From Petrimonas mucosa (GTDB taxonomy: Bacteria; Bacteroidota; Bacteroidia; Bacteroidales; Dysgonomonadaceae): a DNA stretch of 64,000 nucleotides. The stretch spans positions 3,527,001-3,591,000 of the forward strand of contig NZ_LT608328.1 in NCBI RefSeq assembly GCF_900095795.1. The letters are read 5' to 3'. Positions 24,464-34,291 of the stretch are shown here, piece after piece. A model generated the notes under the pieces. That model was not told the DNA's origin and did no database searches. It worked only from the letters and a program-made list of their open reading frames with translations. Made by a program: the position numbers and the translations under genes. Position 1 is the first letter of the stretch; every line of letters starts with the position of its first letter.

Positions 24464-25687
24464 ATGAATATTGTCGAACGATTTTTCAAGTATGTAAAAA
24501 TTGATACCCAGTCGGACGAGAACAGCTCGCAGACCCCAAGCACACAAAAACAGTTCAACCTGGCAAAAGAGTTGGAGTATGAGATGGTTGAGATGGGGCT
24601 GACCGATGTCTCCCTCGACAACAACTGCTACCTGATGGCAACCCTGCCATCCAATACCGACAAGAAGGTACCCACCATAGGATTTATTGCCCACCTGGAT
24701 ACCAGTCCCGACATGAGCGGCGAAAGGGTAAATCCACGTATCGTAAAGAACTACGACGGCAAGCCGATCGTACTCAATGAAGCACAACAGATCATCACCT
24801 CGCCCGAAGATTTTCCCGAACTGCTGAAGTTTGTGGGGGACGACCTTATCGTCACCGACGGAACCACCCTGCTCGGGGCGGATGACAAGGCTGGAATCGC
24901 CGAGATCATGACCGCCATGGAGTACCTGATCGCACACCCCGAAATCAAACATGGAAAGATCAGGATCGGGTTTACGCCGGACGAGGAGATCGGCCGTGGT
25001 GCCGACAAGTTCGATGTGGCCAAGTTCGGTGCGGAGTGGGCCTATACAATGGATGGCAGCGAGATTGGCGAACTGGAGTATGAGAACTTCAACGCTGCCT
25101 CGGCAAAGATTACCATCCAGGGAAGAAACGTCCACCCCGGATACGCCAAGAACAAGATGGTCAATGCGCTACATCTGGCCAACGAACTGGTACAGTTGCT
25201 CCCGGTAAATGAGCGGCCCGAGTTTACCGAAAAGTATGAAGGGTTTTTCCACCTGATCGCGATCAACGGCACGGTGGACGAGGCGACAGTCTCATTTATC
25301 ATCCGCGACCACGACAGGGAGCTCTTCGAAGAGCGGAAAAAGATCATGGAGAATGTGGTAGCATTTCTGAACAGCCGGTACAACAACCGCCTGAACCTGG
25401 AGCTTCGCGACCAGTACTACAACATGCGTGAAAAGGTGGAACCGGTGAAGCATGTGGTAGATTACGCCTTCCAGGCGATGGAAGAGGCGGGTATCACGCC
25501 GATCGTCAAACCAATCCGTGGCGGCACAGACGGGGCCAGACTCTCCTTCATGGGATTGCCCTGTCCGAACATCTTTGCCGGAGGGATGAATTTTCACGGC
25601 CGGCACGAGTTTATTCCCGTGAGGGCAATGGAAAAAGCTACCGAAGTGATCGTACGGATTGCCGAACTGGTAGCCCGGAAAGCGTAA
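24464..25687 (+). CDS. pepT: Peptidase T (tripeptide aminopeptidase)
   Basis: 407 residues, M20B metallopeptidase that removes the N-terminal residue of tripeptides. Zinc-site motifs in order: [18 protein letters not shown] (bridging Asp), TPDEEIGRG (catalytic and metal Glu), [11 protein letters not shown], and the last His in [14 protein letters not shown] 24464 ([10 protein letters not shown]) matches the family N-terminus. An in-frame ATG at 24407 lies before the -7 box. gcvT starts 17 nt downstream, so they probably form one operon. Confidence 0.95.
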   Translation: MNIVERFFKYVKIDTQSDENSSQTPSTQKQFNLAKELEYEMVEMGLTDVSLDNNCYLMATLPSNTDKKVPTIGFIAHLDTSPDMSGERVNPRIVKNYDGKPIVLNEAQQIITSPEDFPELLKFVGDDLIVTDGTTLLGADDKAGIAEIMTAMEYLIAHPEIKHGKIRIGFTPDEEIGRGADKFDVAKFGAEWAYTMDGSEIGELEYENFNAASAKITIQGRNVHPGYAKNKMVNALHLANELVQLLPVNERPEFTEKYEGFFHLIAINGTVDEATVSFIIRDHDRELFEERKKIMENVVAFLNSRYNNRLNLELRDQYYNMREKVEPVKHVVDYAFQAMEEAGITPIVKPIRGGTDGARLSFMGLPCPNIFAGGMNFHGRHEFIPVRAMEKATEVIVRIAELVARKA

Positions 25688-25704
25688 ACAGAGGAGACAA
25701 CAAT

Positions 25705-26790
25705 ATGAAAACGACAGCTTTTACAGATATACACATCGCACTGGGTGCAAAAATGCACGAGTTTGCAGGTTACAACATGCCCATCGAATATTCGGGCATT
25801 ATCGACGAACATATGACGGTGGTGAACGGCGTGGGGGTGTTCGACGTTTCACATATGGGCGAATTTTGGGTAAAGGGACCCAAGGCGCTGGAGTTTATCC
25901 AGAAAGTGACCTCCAACGACGCATCGAAACTACCGGTGGGAAAGGTTCAGTACACCTGCTTTCCTAACGAGCTGGGGGGCATAAAGGATGACCTGCTGCT
26001 CTACCGTTACGGACCGGAGAAATATATGCTGGTGGTCAACGCCGCCAATATCGAGAAGGATTGGGAGTGGTGCCTGAAACAGAACAGCATGGGTGCGGTT
26101 ATCGAGGACGCTTCTGCCCACACCGCACTGCTTGCCCTGCAGGGACCCAAGGCGAAAGCCACGCTGCAAAAACTGACCGACACCGACCTCGACTCGATCC
26201 CCTACTACGCATTTACTACCGGGAAGGTAGCCGGCGTGGAGCAGGTGATCATCTCCAATACCGGCTATACCGGTGCCGGCGGATTCGAACTCTATTTCTA
26301 TCCCGAAGAGGGGATCAGGATCTGGAACGCCCTCTTTGAAGCCGGGGCGGAGTTCGGCATCAAGCCAATAGGTCTGGGGGCCCGCGACACCCTGCGGCTC
26401 GAGATGGGCTTCTGTCTCTACGGAAACGACCTCGACGAGACCACCACCCCCCTAGAGGCAGGATTGGGCTGGATTACCAAACTGACCGACGGAAACAACT
26501 TCGTGGGAAGGGAGATCATCGAGAAGCAGAAATCGGATGGGGTAACCCGAAAACTGTGCGGTTTCACACTGCTGGAGAAAGGGATTCCACGTCACGGTTA
26601 CGAGATTGTCAACATGGATGAGGAGCCCATCGGCGTGGTCACCTCCGGAACGATCTCTCCCGTGTTAAAGACTGGGATTGGCCTGGGATACGTGAAGCCC
26701 GAATTTGCAAAGGCGGGAACCGTCATCGGCATCAGGGTACGCAACAAGAGCCTGAAAGCGGAAGTTACCCAGCTGCCGTTCAGAAAATAA
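25705..26790 (+). CDS. gcvT: Aminomethyltransferase, T protein of the glycine cleavage system
   Basis: 361 residues. It transfers the methylene group from the aminomethyl-lipoyl H protein to tetrahydrofolate and releases ammonia. Typical segments are [45 protein letters not shown], and [22 protein letters not shown]; the C-terminal barrel contains [12 protein letters not shown]. Length is standard. The other glycine-cleavage genes (gcvH, gcvP) are not in this window. Followed after 41 nt by a membrane protein gene. Confidence 0.95.
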   Translation: MKTTAFTDIHIALGAKMHEFAGYNMPIEYSGIIDEHMTVVNGVGVFDVSHMGEFWVKGPKALEFIQKVTSNDASKLPVGKVQYTCFPNELGGIKDDLLLYRYGPEKYMLVVNAANIEKDWEWCLKQNSMGAVIEDASAHTALLALQGPKAKATLQKLTDTDLDSIPYYAFTTGKVAGVEQVIISNTGYTGAGGFELYFYPEEGIRIWNALFEAGAEFGIKPIGLGARDTLRLEMGFCLYGNDLDETTTPLEAGLGWITKLTDGNNFVGREIIEKQKSDGVTRKLCGFTLLEKGIPRHGYEIVNMDEEPIGVVTSGTISPVLKTGIGLGYVKPEFAKAGTVIGIRVRNKSLKAEVTQLPFRK

Positions 26791-26831
26791 TCGATGTGGT
26801 TTCAGGCACTGCCTGACTACAGTTGAGAACT

Positions 26832-27824
26832 ATGAGCAAGACAAAAATCGCCACCAACCTCTTTTTTCTGCTCGGATTCATCATCTTGGGATTCATGGTC
26901 TACAGGACCGGCATAGATGTGATCTGGAGAAATATCAAGTTGACCAACTGGTGGTTTGTAGCAATCATCGGCATCTGGGCCGTGGTCTATTTCATCAATG
27001 CCCTGGCGTTCCACACCATTATCCGTGACGGCAGTCAAGAAGCCAGGTCCATCGGCTTCCTGCGTACACTGAAGCTGACCATCAGCGGGTACGCCATCAA
27101 CCTGATTACCCCGTTCGGACTGATGGGAGGTGAGCCCTACAAGATTATCGAATTGCAGCCTGCACTGGGCATACAGAAAGCCACCTCCACCGTGTTGCTC
27201 TACATGATGATGCATTTTGTGTCGCACTTCATCTTCTGGATGATCTCAATCCCGCTGCTCTTCCTGATCGTTCCCAATGTGGGCCCCTCCGTCAGGATCA
27301 TCCTGGCCATTGCCGGCATAGCCTCGCTGCTGCTGCTCTGGTGGTCGTTCACGGTCTACTCCAAGGGTTTTGTAAGCAAAGCCTTGTCGTTTGCCGGAAA
27401 ACTGCCCTTTGCCGGGAAACGGGTAAAGGCCTACAAACAAAAACACCTGGAGAAGATCGAACAGATGGATTTTCTGATCGCCAACCTCTACAAGAACCGG
27501 AAGCGCGATTTCTTCACCTCGCTGCTGCTGGAGCTGGCCTCGCGGTTCGTACTCTGTACCGAGATCATCTTCATGATGCACGCCATCCGCTTTCCTGTCA
27601 ACTTTTCTCAGAGTGTCATCGTGGAGTCGATCCAGTCGATGGTAGGGAATCTATTCTTCTTTATGCCGATGCAGCTGGGCGCCCGTGAAGGGGGTTTTAT
27701 CCTGGTCTTCGGCATCCTTTCATTGCCTGCCGCGCACGCCGTCTACGTGAGCCTCTGTATCCGCATCCGCGAAATTTGCTGGACCCTGCTCGGACTGGGG
27801 CTGATTCAGGTAGGGAAACGGTAA
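26832..27824 (+). CDS. LPG-synthase-TM/YbhN-like flippase-fold membrane protein
   Basis: 330 residues with about seven or eight membrane helices, matching the lysylphosphatidylglycerol synthase TM/UPF0104 (YbhN) fold. Indicative segments are TISGYAINLITPFGLMGGEPYK near residue 100 and MQLGAREGGFILVFGIL near residue 275, both conserved glycine-rich motifs. The role in Bacteroidetes is unsettled. The start at ATG 26832 is preferred over a TTG 9 bases upstream. It sits between gcvT and rlmN, both co-directional. Confidence 0.82.
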   Translation: MSKTKIATNLFFLLGFIILGFMVYRTGIDVIWRNIKLTNWWFVAIIGIWAVVYFINALAFHTIIRDGSQEARSIGFLRTLKLTISGYAINLITPFGLMGGEPYKIIELQPALGIQKATSTVLLYMMMHFVSHFIFWMISIPLLFLIVPNVGPSVRIILAIAGIASLLLLWWSFTVYSKGFVSKALSFAGKLPFAGKRVKAYKQKHLEKIEQMDFLIANLYKNRKRDFFTSLLLELASRFVLCTEIIFMMHAIRFPVNFSQSVIVESIQSMVGNLFFFMPMQLGAREGGFILVFGILSLPAAHAVYVSLCIRIREICWTLLGLGLIQVGKR

Positions 27825-27832
27825 ATTCTGCT

Positions 27833-27840
27833 TATCTTTG
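27833..27840 (+). promoter_or_regulatory. -7 box of rlmN
   Basis: TATCTTTG, a full TAnnTTTG match, 16 nt before the rlmN start. Confidence 0.55.
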
Positions 27841-27855
27841 CATCTCTAAAACAAC

Positions 27856-28878
27856 ATGGCAATGAACCAACAACACCTGCTGGGCATGACGCTCACCGAA
27901 CTCCAAGAGGCTGTTACCGAACTGGGACTGCCGAAGTATGCCGCTAGGCAGATTGCCGACTGGGTTTATGTGAAACGGGTCAGGAGCATCGACGAAATGA
28001 CCAACATCTCGGTCCGGAACCGGGATATCCTGAAGAAGAAGTTCGATGTGGGACGGGTGGAGCCGGTGGATATCAAAACGTCGGTCGACGGTACGCAGAA
28101 GATGCTTTTCCCGGTGAAAAACGGCAAGTTCATCGAGTCGGTCAACATTCCCGAGGATGAGCGCCTCACCATTTGCGTCTCCTCTCAGGTGGGCTGCAAA
28201 ATGAACTGCAGTTTCTGCATGACCGGCAGGATGGGATTCCTGGGAAGCCTCTCGGCAAACGAGATCCTGAACCAGGTCTACTCCGTTCCCAATGCCGAGT
28301 CGATTACCAACCTGGTCTTCATGGGCATGGGTGAACCGTTGAACAATTACGACAATGTGATGAAGGCGATCGAACTGCTGACCGCCGACTATGGTCTGGC
28401 CTGGAGCCCCAAGCGGATCACTCTCTCTACCATAGGGGTAATACCCAACATAAGGCGATTCCTGGCAGAGAGCAAATGTCACCTGGCGATCAGCCTGCAC
28501 AGCCCCGTCTCCTCCCAGCGAGAGACATTGATGCCGATAGAGAAGACCTTTAAGGCCGCCGACATCATCGAACTGCTTAGGGAGCACGACTGGAGCCATC
28601 AGCGCCGTCTCTCGTTCGAATATATCATGTTCGACGGTCTAAACGACTCGCTTCTCTACGCCCGCGAACTGAGCAGACTGCTGGCAGGACTCGACTGCCG
28701 CGTCAATCTGATCCGTTTCCACAAGATTCCCGACAGCGACCTCTCCCCGTCGACCGAGGAGACGATGGTCCGTTTCCGTGACTTCCTGACGGCAAAAGGG
28801 TTCACCTGTACCATCCGGGCGTCGCGGGGCGAGGATATCTATGCCGCCTGCGGCATGCTCTCGACAGCAAAAATATAA
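27856..28878 (+). CDS. rlmN: Dual-specificity 23S rRNA/tRNA A37/A2503 C2-methyltransferase
   Basis: 340 residues, radical-SAM enzyme that methylates C2 of A2503 in 23S rRNA and A37 in some tRNAs. The CxxxCxxC cluster is in VGCKMNCSFCMTG (about residues 113-125). VFMGMGEPLNNYDNV binds SAM. The C-terminal catalytic cysteine is in EDIYAACGML. Normal length. Confidence 0.96.
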   Translation: MAMNQQHLLGMTLTELQEAVTELGLPKYAARQIADWVYVKRVRSIDEMTNISVRNRDILKKKFDVGRVEPVDIKTSVDGTQKMLFPVKNGKFIESVNIPEDERLTICVSSQVGCKMNCSFCMTGRMGFLGSLSANEILNQVYSVPNAESITNLVFMGMGEPLNNYDNVMKAIELLTADYGLAWSPKRITLSTIGVIPNIRRFLAESKCHLAISLHSPVSSQRETLMPIEKTFKAADIIELLREHDWSHQRRLSFEYIMFDGLNDSLLYARELSRLLAGLDCRVNLIRFHKIPDSDLSPSTEETMVRFRDFLTAKGFTCTIRASRGEDIYAACGMLSTAKI

Positions 28879-28925
28879 ATAATCATAAATCGGCACGATT
28901 TGTTTCATTTACAATCAAATCGTTG

Positions 28926-28933
28926 TAATTTTG
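28926..28933 (+). promoter_or_regulatory. -7 box of the DUF4837 gene, with an inverted repeat just upstream
   Basis: TAATTTTG matches TAnnTTTG. An 8-bp inverted repeat, ACGATTTG (28895-28902) and CAAATCGT (28915-28922), lies directly upstream. It includes a TTTG at 23 nt from the -7 box. It may be an rlmN terminator or an operator. Confidence 0.45.
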
Positions 28934-28995
28934 TTCAGGTTGCAGATATGCCGCCGTTTCGAAAGTTGAGTATTACACCTTAAAATTAGAACAGT

Positions 28996-29982
28996 ATGAA
29001 ACAAATTTACCTTTTTCTGTTGCCGGTTTTGGCAATACTTCTGCTCCCCTCGTGCGACGGCAGCGGTTTCCTTTCGGCCTCATCCATGGCAAGCGAGGTG
29101 TTGGTCGTCATGAATGACGATGAATGGGAAGGAGAAACAGGGCGTGCTCTTTTCGACGTACTCAACTCACCGGTCAAGGGGTTGCCTCAGGTTGAGCCCA
29201 ATTTCAAGGTGATACAGCTCACACCGGAGAACTTCACCAGCACATTCAAGGTAGCACGGAACATCATCATGAGCGAGATATCGCCCATATACAGCACCGC
29301 CAAGCTTGCGTCTGAACTCAACAAATATGCATCGGGGCAGGTGATCATGACAGTCAGGGCTCCAGATACCGTTTCGTACATCAACTTCTTGAGGGAAAAC
29401 AAGGAGGGTATCGTAAACTACATCCTGAACAAGGAGATGGAGCGCATGGCCGAGTGGCTCATCAAGGATAACGGTGCGCCGGTGTCGCGCATCAGGCAGC
29501 TGTTCGGCTTCAATATCTACTACCCGAAGGGGTTGTCCAACATTACCGAGCATCCCGATTTTTACTGGGCTACAAACAATGCGCCCAGAGCGAGAAAAGA
29601 TATCGTGATCTACCAGTTCCCCTACACCTCCGAATCGGTTTTCGAGAAAGACTCACTGATTGCCATTCGCAACCGGGTGATGGGTAAATATATCACCGGA
29701 TCGTTCGACTCCCATATGACAACCGCTGTACACTCATACAACCCCGACTACCGGAAATTGGAGTATAACGGCATCTTCCGTGCCGAACTGCGCGGATTGT
29801 GGGAGATGACCAGCGACATGATGGGTGGCCCGTTCGTTTCACACGCCTTCGTGAACGAAAAGACCAACATGGTGGTGGTAACGGAGGTCTTTGTCTTTGC
29901 TCCCGAAACCGACAAACGGAACCTTATCCGTAACCTGGAAGGGGCGCTCTACACCATCAGTTTTCCAACTGAGGAGGAGTAA
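28996..29982 (+). CDS. DUF4837-family lipoprotein
   Basis: 328 residues. Lipoprotein signal with LLPSC (Cys20). The body matches the DUF4837 pattern of Bacteroidetes: EVLVVMNDDEWEGETGRALFDVL, QLFGFNIYYPKGL near residue 165, and GLWEMTSDMMGGPFVSHAFVNE near residue 260. No enzymatic motif is visible and the function is unknown. It is co-directional with pdxA, 73 nt upstream of it. Confidence 0.85.
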   Translation: MKQIYLFLLPVLAILLLPSCDGSGFLSASSMASEVLVVMNDDEWEGETGRALFDVLNSPVKGLPQVEPNFKVIQLTPENFTSTFKVARNIIMSEISPIYSTAKLASELNKYASGQVIMTVRAPDTVSYINFLRENKEGIVNYILNKEMERMAEWLIKDNGAPVSRIRQLFGFNIYYPKGLSNITEHPDFYWATNNAPRARKDIVIYQFPYTSESVFEKDSLIAIRNRVMGKYITGSFDSHMTTAVHSYNPDYRKLEYNGIFRAELRGLWEMTSDMMGGPFVSHAFVNEKTNMVVVTEVFVFAPETDKRNLIRNLEGALYTISFPTEEE

Positions 29983-30055
29983 CCGCCCGGTCAGCTTGGG
30001 CAGATTGTAAGGCGACAGATAATCATGTTGAAATGCGTTATAAAAAGATTGAACA

Positions 30056-31156
30056 ATGTCAGAACAGATAAGAGTAGGCATCACTCACGGCGATATTAAC
30101 GGAGTAGGATACGAGATACTGTTGAAAACCTTTGCCGACGAGCGGATGCAGGAACTTTTCACACCTATCATCTACGGCTCATCCAAATCGGCTTCATACC
30201 ACAGGAAGGTGCTGGACTACAGCCCCATCAGCTTCCATTTCATCAACCATGCAGAGGAGTGCAGCCAGAGAAAGATCAACCTGCTGAACTGTGTCAAGGA
30301 GGAGGTACGGATCGAGCTGGGGAGTGCGACGCCGGAAGCGGGCGAGTCGGCATTCATCGCGCTCGACGCTGCCGTCAGGGACCTGCAAGCAAAGAAGATT
30401 GACGTGCTGGTGACCTTGCCGATCAACAAGGAGACCATCCAGAACGAACAGTTCCGTTTTCCCGGGCATACCGAATTTTTACAGGATCGGTTTGGGGGAA
30501 GCGACAAGGCCTTGATGATCATGGCCAGCGAGTCGCTGCGGATTGCGTTGGCCACCACCCATGTCCCAATCTCGGAGGTCCCGGGAAAGCTGTCAAAGGA
30601 GCTGATCGTTGAAAAGCTGACTACACTCGACTTCTCACTGAAACGGGATTTCCGTATCGAGCTGCCACGCATCGCGGTGCTAGGCCTCAACCCACACGCC
30701 GGGGAAAACGGCCTGCTGGGCGATGAGGAGCTCCAAATCATCGCGCCCGCCGTAAAAGCGGCGCAGGAGGCAGGGATACTCTGTGCAGGACCTTTTGCTG
30801 CCGACGGCTTCTTCGGAACCGGCAGGTATCGCGAGTTTGATGCGGTGCTGGCGATGTATCACGACCAGGGCCTGGTTCCCTTCAAGACCATCGCCATGGA
30901 TTCGGGCGTGAACTTCACGGCGGGACTCTCCGTGGTTCGCACCTCGCCCGACCACGGTACGGCATACGATATTGCCGGTCAGAACAGGGCGTCGGAGGAG
31001 TCGTTCAGGCAGGCTATCTACATGGCGATAGACATATACAATAACCGGCGCGCCTACGACGAAGCCCGGGAGAATCCGCTGCAGAAGATGTTCTTCGATC
31101 GCGGCAAGGATGATGTGAGGCTAGATCTGACACAGGAAGAGGAAGATAAGGTGTAA
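30056..31156 (+). CDS. pdxA: 4-hydroxythreonine-4-phosphate dehydrogenase
   Basis: 366 residues. It oxidises 4-phosphohydroxy-L-threonine in the DXP-dependent pyridoxal phosphate pathway. The N-terminal THGDINGVGYEI resembles the family GDPAGIGPE motif. The three metal-binding histidines are seen in FPGHTEFL, LNPHAGENG and YHDQGL. The C-terminal TSPDHGTAYDIAG motif is also conserved. A slightly longer C-terminus (after NPL) is highly charged. pdxJ is not nearby. Confidence 0.95.
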   Translation: MSEQIRVGITHGDINGVGYEILLKTFADERMQELFTPIIYGSSKSASYHRKVLDYSPISFHFINHAEECSQRKINLLNCVKEEVRIELGSATPEAGESAFIALDAAVRDLQAKKIDVLVTLPINKETIQNEQFRFPGHTEFLQDRFGGSDKALMIMASESLRIALATTHVPISEVPGKLSKELIVEKLTTLDFSLKRDFRIELPRIAVLGLNPHAGENGLLGDEELQIIAPAVKAAQEAGILCAGPFAADGFFGTGRYREFDAVLAMYHDQGLVPFKTIAMDSGVNFTAGLSVVRTSPDHGTAYDIAGQNRASEESFRQAIYMAIDIYNNRRAYDEARENPLQKMFFDRGKDDVRLDLTQEEEDKV

Positions 31157-31186
31157 CAGGTCGGCAGATGGGAGGAATTTGACAAG

Positions 31187-33406
31187 ATGAAAAAAGTTCT
31201 CTCCATATTTCTGATCACTTGCTGTCTCACGGCAACCCTGGCGGGACAAGAGTTGCAACGCAAGAAGGTGGGGGTAGTACTCAGCGGAGGCGGAGCAAAA
31301 GGATTTGCACACGTGGGTGTGCTGAGGGTGCTGGAGGAGGCCGGAATCCCGATCGATTTCATTGCCGGCACCAGCATGGGTGCCGTTGTGGGGGGACTTT
31401 ACGCGGCGGGCTACTCCAGCCACATGATCGATTCGCTGGTCAAGGTACAGGATTGGAGCTACCTGATGCGCGACGATATCTACCGCAAGAACCAGCATGT
31501 CTTCATGAGGGACCGCAGGGAGAGATACCTCATCTCCCTACCCTACCAATTGCAGTTCAGGGGGAAGAGAGGCAAGGTTACCCTACCGCCGGGAGTCTAT
31601 GAAGGGCAGAACATCTACGCCCTTTTTCTGAAGTTGACCGCCGGCTATCACCAGAATATCGATTTTGATCAACTTCCCATTCCTTTTGGCTGTGTGGCTG
31701 CCGACGTCCGCACCGGCAGGGAGGTGGTACTCAGGGAGGGAAACCTTCCGGAGGCGATTCGGGCCAGCATGGCCATCCCGGGGGTCTTCACCCCGGTAGA
31801 AAAGGACAGCATGCTGCTGATCGACGGTGGAGTGATTAACAACTTCCCGGTGGACCTGGTGCGGGAGATGGGGGCAGACCTGGTGATCGGGGTCATCTTT
31901 CCACCCGACAGGGAGCAGATTGAAAAACAGAAGGGGAGCATCAACGAGGTGACAGGACAGCTCTGGAACTTCATCGGCCAGGGGAAACTGCGCCGGAACA
32001 TGGCGGATACCGACCTGCTGATCACTCCCGACGTCAACTCCTTCGGAATGCTGGAGTTCCAGCGACCGGCAATCGACACCATCATCTCACGGGGCAGGGA
32101 GGCTGCTGAAGGAAAATGGAAAGAGCTGATCGAACTGAAAGAGTCGTTGACTCCCGACGGGAGCATCCCAGTGGCCAAACCGGGGAAAAACCCCTATTTG
32201 GGTCTCGACACGCTTCGGATCAACACCATCCGGATCGAAGGGATTCCGCAGCAGGAGACAAGCCATATCGCCCGCTGGATCGATCTCCAGAAGCAGAGTG
32301 TAACCAGGGAGGAGCTGGACAGGATGACTGCCCGCATCTACGGCAGTGGCTGGTTCTCCAAGGTGAGTTACCGGCTGGAGGGGGAGAACCCGTTCGACCT
32401 GGTTTTTATGGTGGAGGTGAAGGAGTCGAACAACCTCAACCTGGGCATCTATTTCGACACCAACGACATGGCTGCAATTCTGGCCAATACCACCATCCGG
32501 CTGAACACCTCGCTCAACTCCCTCTTTGATCTCTCGGCCAGGCTGAGCCGCAACCCCTACCTGATGATCGACTACTCCATCAACAAGGGGATCTTCTACA
32601 GGGGTGGGCTCAACTACACCATCAGCAGCAACGACATCAGCATCTACCGGAGGGGCGACATCATCCATAACCTGGGCATCACCCGCAACGCACTCGACCT
32701 GGTCTTTTCGGAGTTCTATTTCGGCAACATCATGCTGCAATTGAAGGGGGGAATGGAGCATTTCCACTTTTTCAAGGCGTTGCAAAGCAGGTCCGATCCC
32801 CGGCAGACGGAACCGGACAACCAGCTCTTCTTCAGCTACAGGCTAAACGGGGTGTACGACAACCTCAACCGGATCAATTTTCCAACGTCGGGACTCTACT
32901 TTGCCTTCCAGTATTCGCTGCATACCGACAATTTCGTGGGCATGAGGAACAATACTCCCCTGAGCGTACTGAAGATGGACTTTTACAAGCCGCTGCCGGT
33001 AAACGATAAGTTCTGCATTACTCCCCGCATCAACGCAAGGTATGTGATGAACGACAGTGTGCCTTACATGTACCGGAACATTGTTGGCGGCAAGTTCGAC
33101 GGTCAATACCTGCAACAACAGATCTCCCTGCAGGGATCGGCCGGAATGGAGTTGATGCAGAACGCACTCCTGGCAGCCGATCTGATGCTGCACTACAGAT
33201 TCTCGGCGAAGAGCCACCTCTACACCAACATCAATTTCACCACAGACAGTGGTCGGCTACAGACCCTCTTTAAGGGAGATGCCTATACGGGGGTAAATGT
33301 GGGATACTCCAGCCTTACGGTGGCCGGTCCGTTGCGGGTGGAACTGGGTTATTCGGGGCTCTCCCGTAAATTTCACCCCTTTGTAAGTTTCGGATACTTC
33401 TTCTGA
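31187..33406 (+). CDS. Patatin-like phospholipase fused to a POTRA and outer-membrane beta-barrel
   Basis: 739 residues: signal peptide (cleavage near LAGQ), patatin domain at about 25-300, POTRA-like domain at about 340-410, and a BamA/Omp85-type barrel to the C-terminal Phe (FVSFGYFF). The lipase oxyanion loop is SGGGAKGFAHVGVL, the nucleophile elbow GTSMG with Ser63, and the Asp of the dyad is in IDGGVINNFPVD. The layout is that of PlpD-type proteins, in which the patatin domain is linked to its own outer-membrane barrel. Substrate unknown. It lies 30 nt after pdxA and may share its transcript. Confidence 0.92.
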   Translation: MKKVLSIFLITCCLTATLAGQELQRKKVGVVLSGGGAKGFAHVGVLRVLEEAGIPIDFIAGTSMGAVVGGLYAAGYSSHMIDSLVKVQDWSYLMRDDIYRKNQHVFMRDRRERYLISLPYQLQFRGKRGKVTLPPGVYEGQNIYALFLKLTAGYHQNIDFDQLPIPFGCVAADVRTGREVVLREGNLPEAIRASMAIPGVFTPVEKDSMLLIDGGVINNFPVDLVREMGADLVIGVIFPPDREQIEKQKGSINEVTGQLWNFIGQGKLRRNMADTDLLITPDVNSFGMLEFQRPAIDTIISRGREAAEGKWKELIELKESLTPDGSIPVAKPGKNPYLGLDTLRINTIRIEGIPQQETSHIARWIDLQKQSVTREELDRMTARIYGSGWFSKVSYRLEGENPFDLVFMVEVKESNNLNLGIYFDTNDMAAILANTTIRLNTSLNSLFDLSARLSRNPYLMIDYSINKGIFYRGGLNYTISSNDISIYRRGDIIHNLGITRNALDLVFSEFYFGNIMLQLKGGMEHFHFFKALQSRSDPRQTEPDNQLFFSYRLNGVYDNLNRINFPTSGLYFAFQYSLHTDNFVGMRNNTPLSVLKMDFYKPLPVNDKFCITPRINARYVMNDSVPYMYRNIVGGKFDGQYLQQQISLQGSAGMELMQNALLAADLMLHYRFSAKSHLYTNINFTTDSGRLQTLFKGDAYTGVNVGYSSLTVAGPLRVELGYSGLSRKFHPFVSFGYFF

Positions 33407-33410
33407 AAGG

Positions 33411-34289
33411 TTATTTCATCTGGTCGAATCCCTTCCCATAGACGCCTACCACATTGCTCTGCGAGATGAAGGCATCCTTGTCGATCTGTTTGACCAGCCG
33501 GAAAATGGGGGTAGATTCTGTTTTCCGGGCCAGGACGACAAGCACCTTCTGTGGTTTCTTGGAGTACCATCCGGTGCCGTCGATGACGGTGCAACCGCGG
33601 TGCAGCTCGCTGTTGATATGGGAGGCGATCTCATCGTACTTCGTCGAGAAGATGAGGAACTGGACCGACTGGCGTGAGCCGCTGATCACCAAGTCTACCA
33701 CGTAGTAGAGGACGGCAATGATGATCAGCCCGTAGATGATCGTCTCGAGACTCTGAAACAGAAACCAGGAGCTGAGGATGATGACCACGTCGACATACAT
33801 CAGCCCGCGCCCCATGCTGACATAGCGGTACTTGGTGATGATGGCCCCGACGATATCGGTGCCGCCGGTAGTGCTGTTTACCGAGTAGACAAGACCGAGA
33901 CCGGCGCCGCAGCAGATGGCCCCGATAATGCTCGCCATAAGCGGATCGGCACTGGGCAACAGCGAATGGGTAAGGTACTTCTCGGCGATCCCGATCATCA
34001 AGGTGAGGCCGAATGCCCCGAAGAGGGTTTTAATCACGAACTTCCGTCCCAATATGAACCAGGCGATCACCAGCAGGCAGCAGTTGATCACCAGGATGGA
34101 GACCCAGACAGGAATACCGGTCGAGTAGTTGATCAACACGGAGACTCCCGCCAATCCTCCCGTCACAATCTTGTTGGGTACCAGAAAGCCGGTGAGTCCG
34201 ATGGCGTAAAGCATCAGACCAATGACTACCAGCAGGTAATCGCGCCACTCAAACGTCTTCAGATATTTCTTCGCAGGCAGGCTCATCAA
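33411..34289 (-). CDS. YitT-family membrane protein (DUF161/DUF2179)
   Basis: 292 residues. Five or six membrane helices in the first 210 residues carry the YitT features GLTGFLVPNKIVTGGLAGVSVL and YSVNSTTGGTDIVGAII. The C-terminal soluble DUF2179 domain follows (LIFSTKYDEIASHINSELHRGCTVIDGTGWYS). The function is unknown. It begins 2 nt after leuS and is surely co-transcribed with it. Confidence 0.9.
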   Translation of the reverse strand: MMSLPAKKYLKTFEWRDYLLVVIGLMLYAIGLTGFLVPNKIVTGGLAGVSVLINYSTGIPVWVSILVINCCLLVIAWFILGRKFVIKTLFGAFGLTLMIGIAEKYLTHSLLPSADPLMASIIGAICCGAGLGLVYSVNSTTGGTDIVGAIITKYRYVSMGRGLMYVDVVIILSSWFLFQSLETIIYGLIIIAVLYYVVDLVISGSRQSVQFLIFSTKYDEIASHINSELHRGCTVIDGTGWYSKKPQKVLVVLARKTESTPIFRLVKQIDKDAFISQSNVVGVYGKGFDQMK

Positions 34290-34291
34290 TA

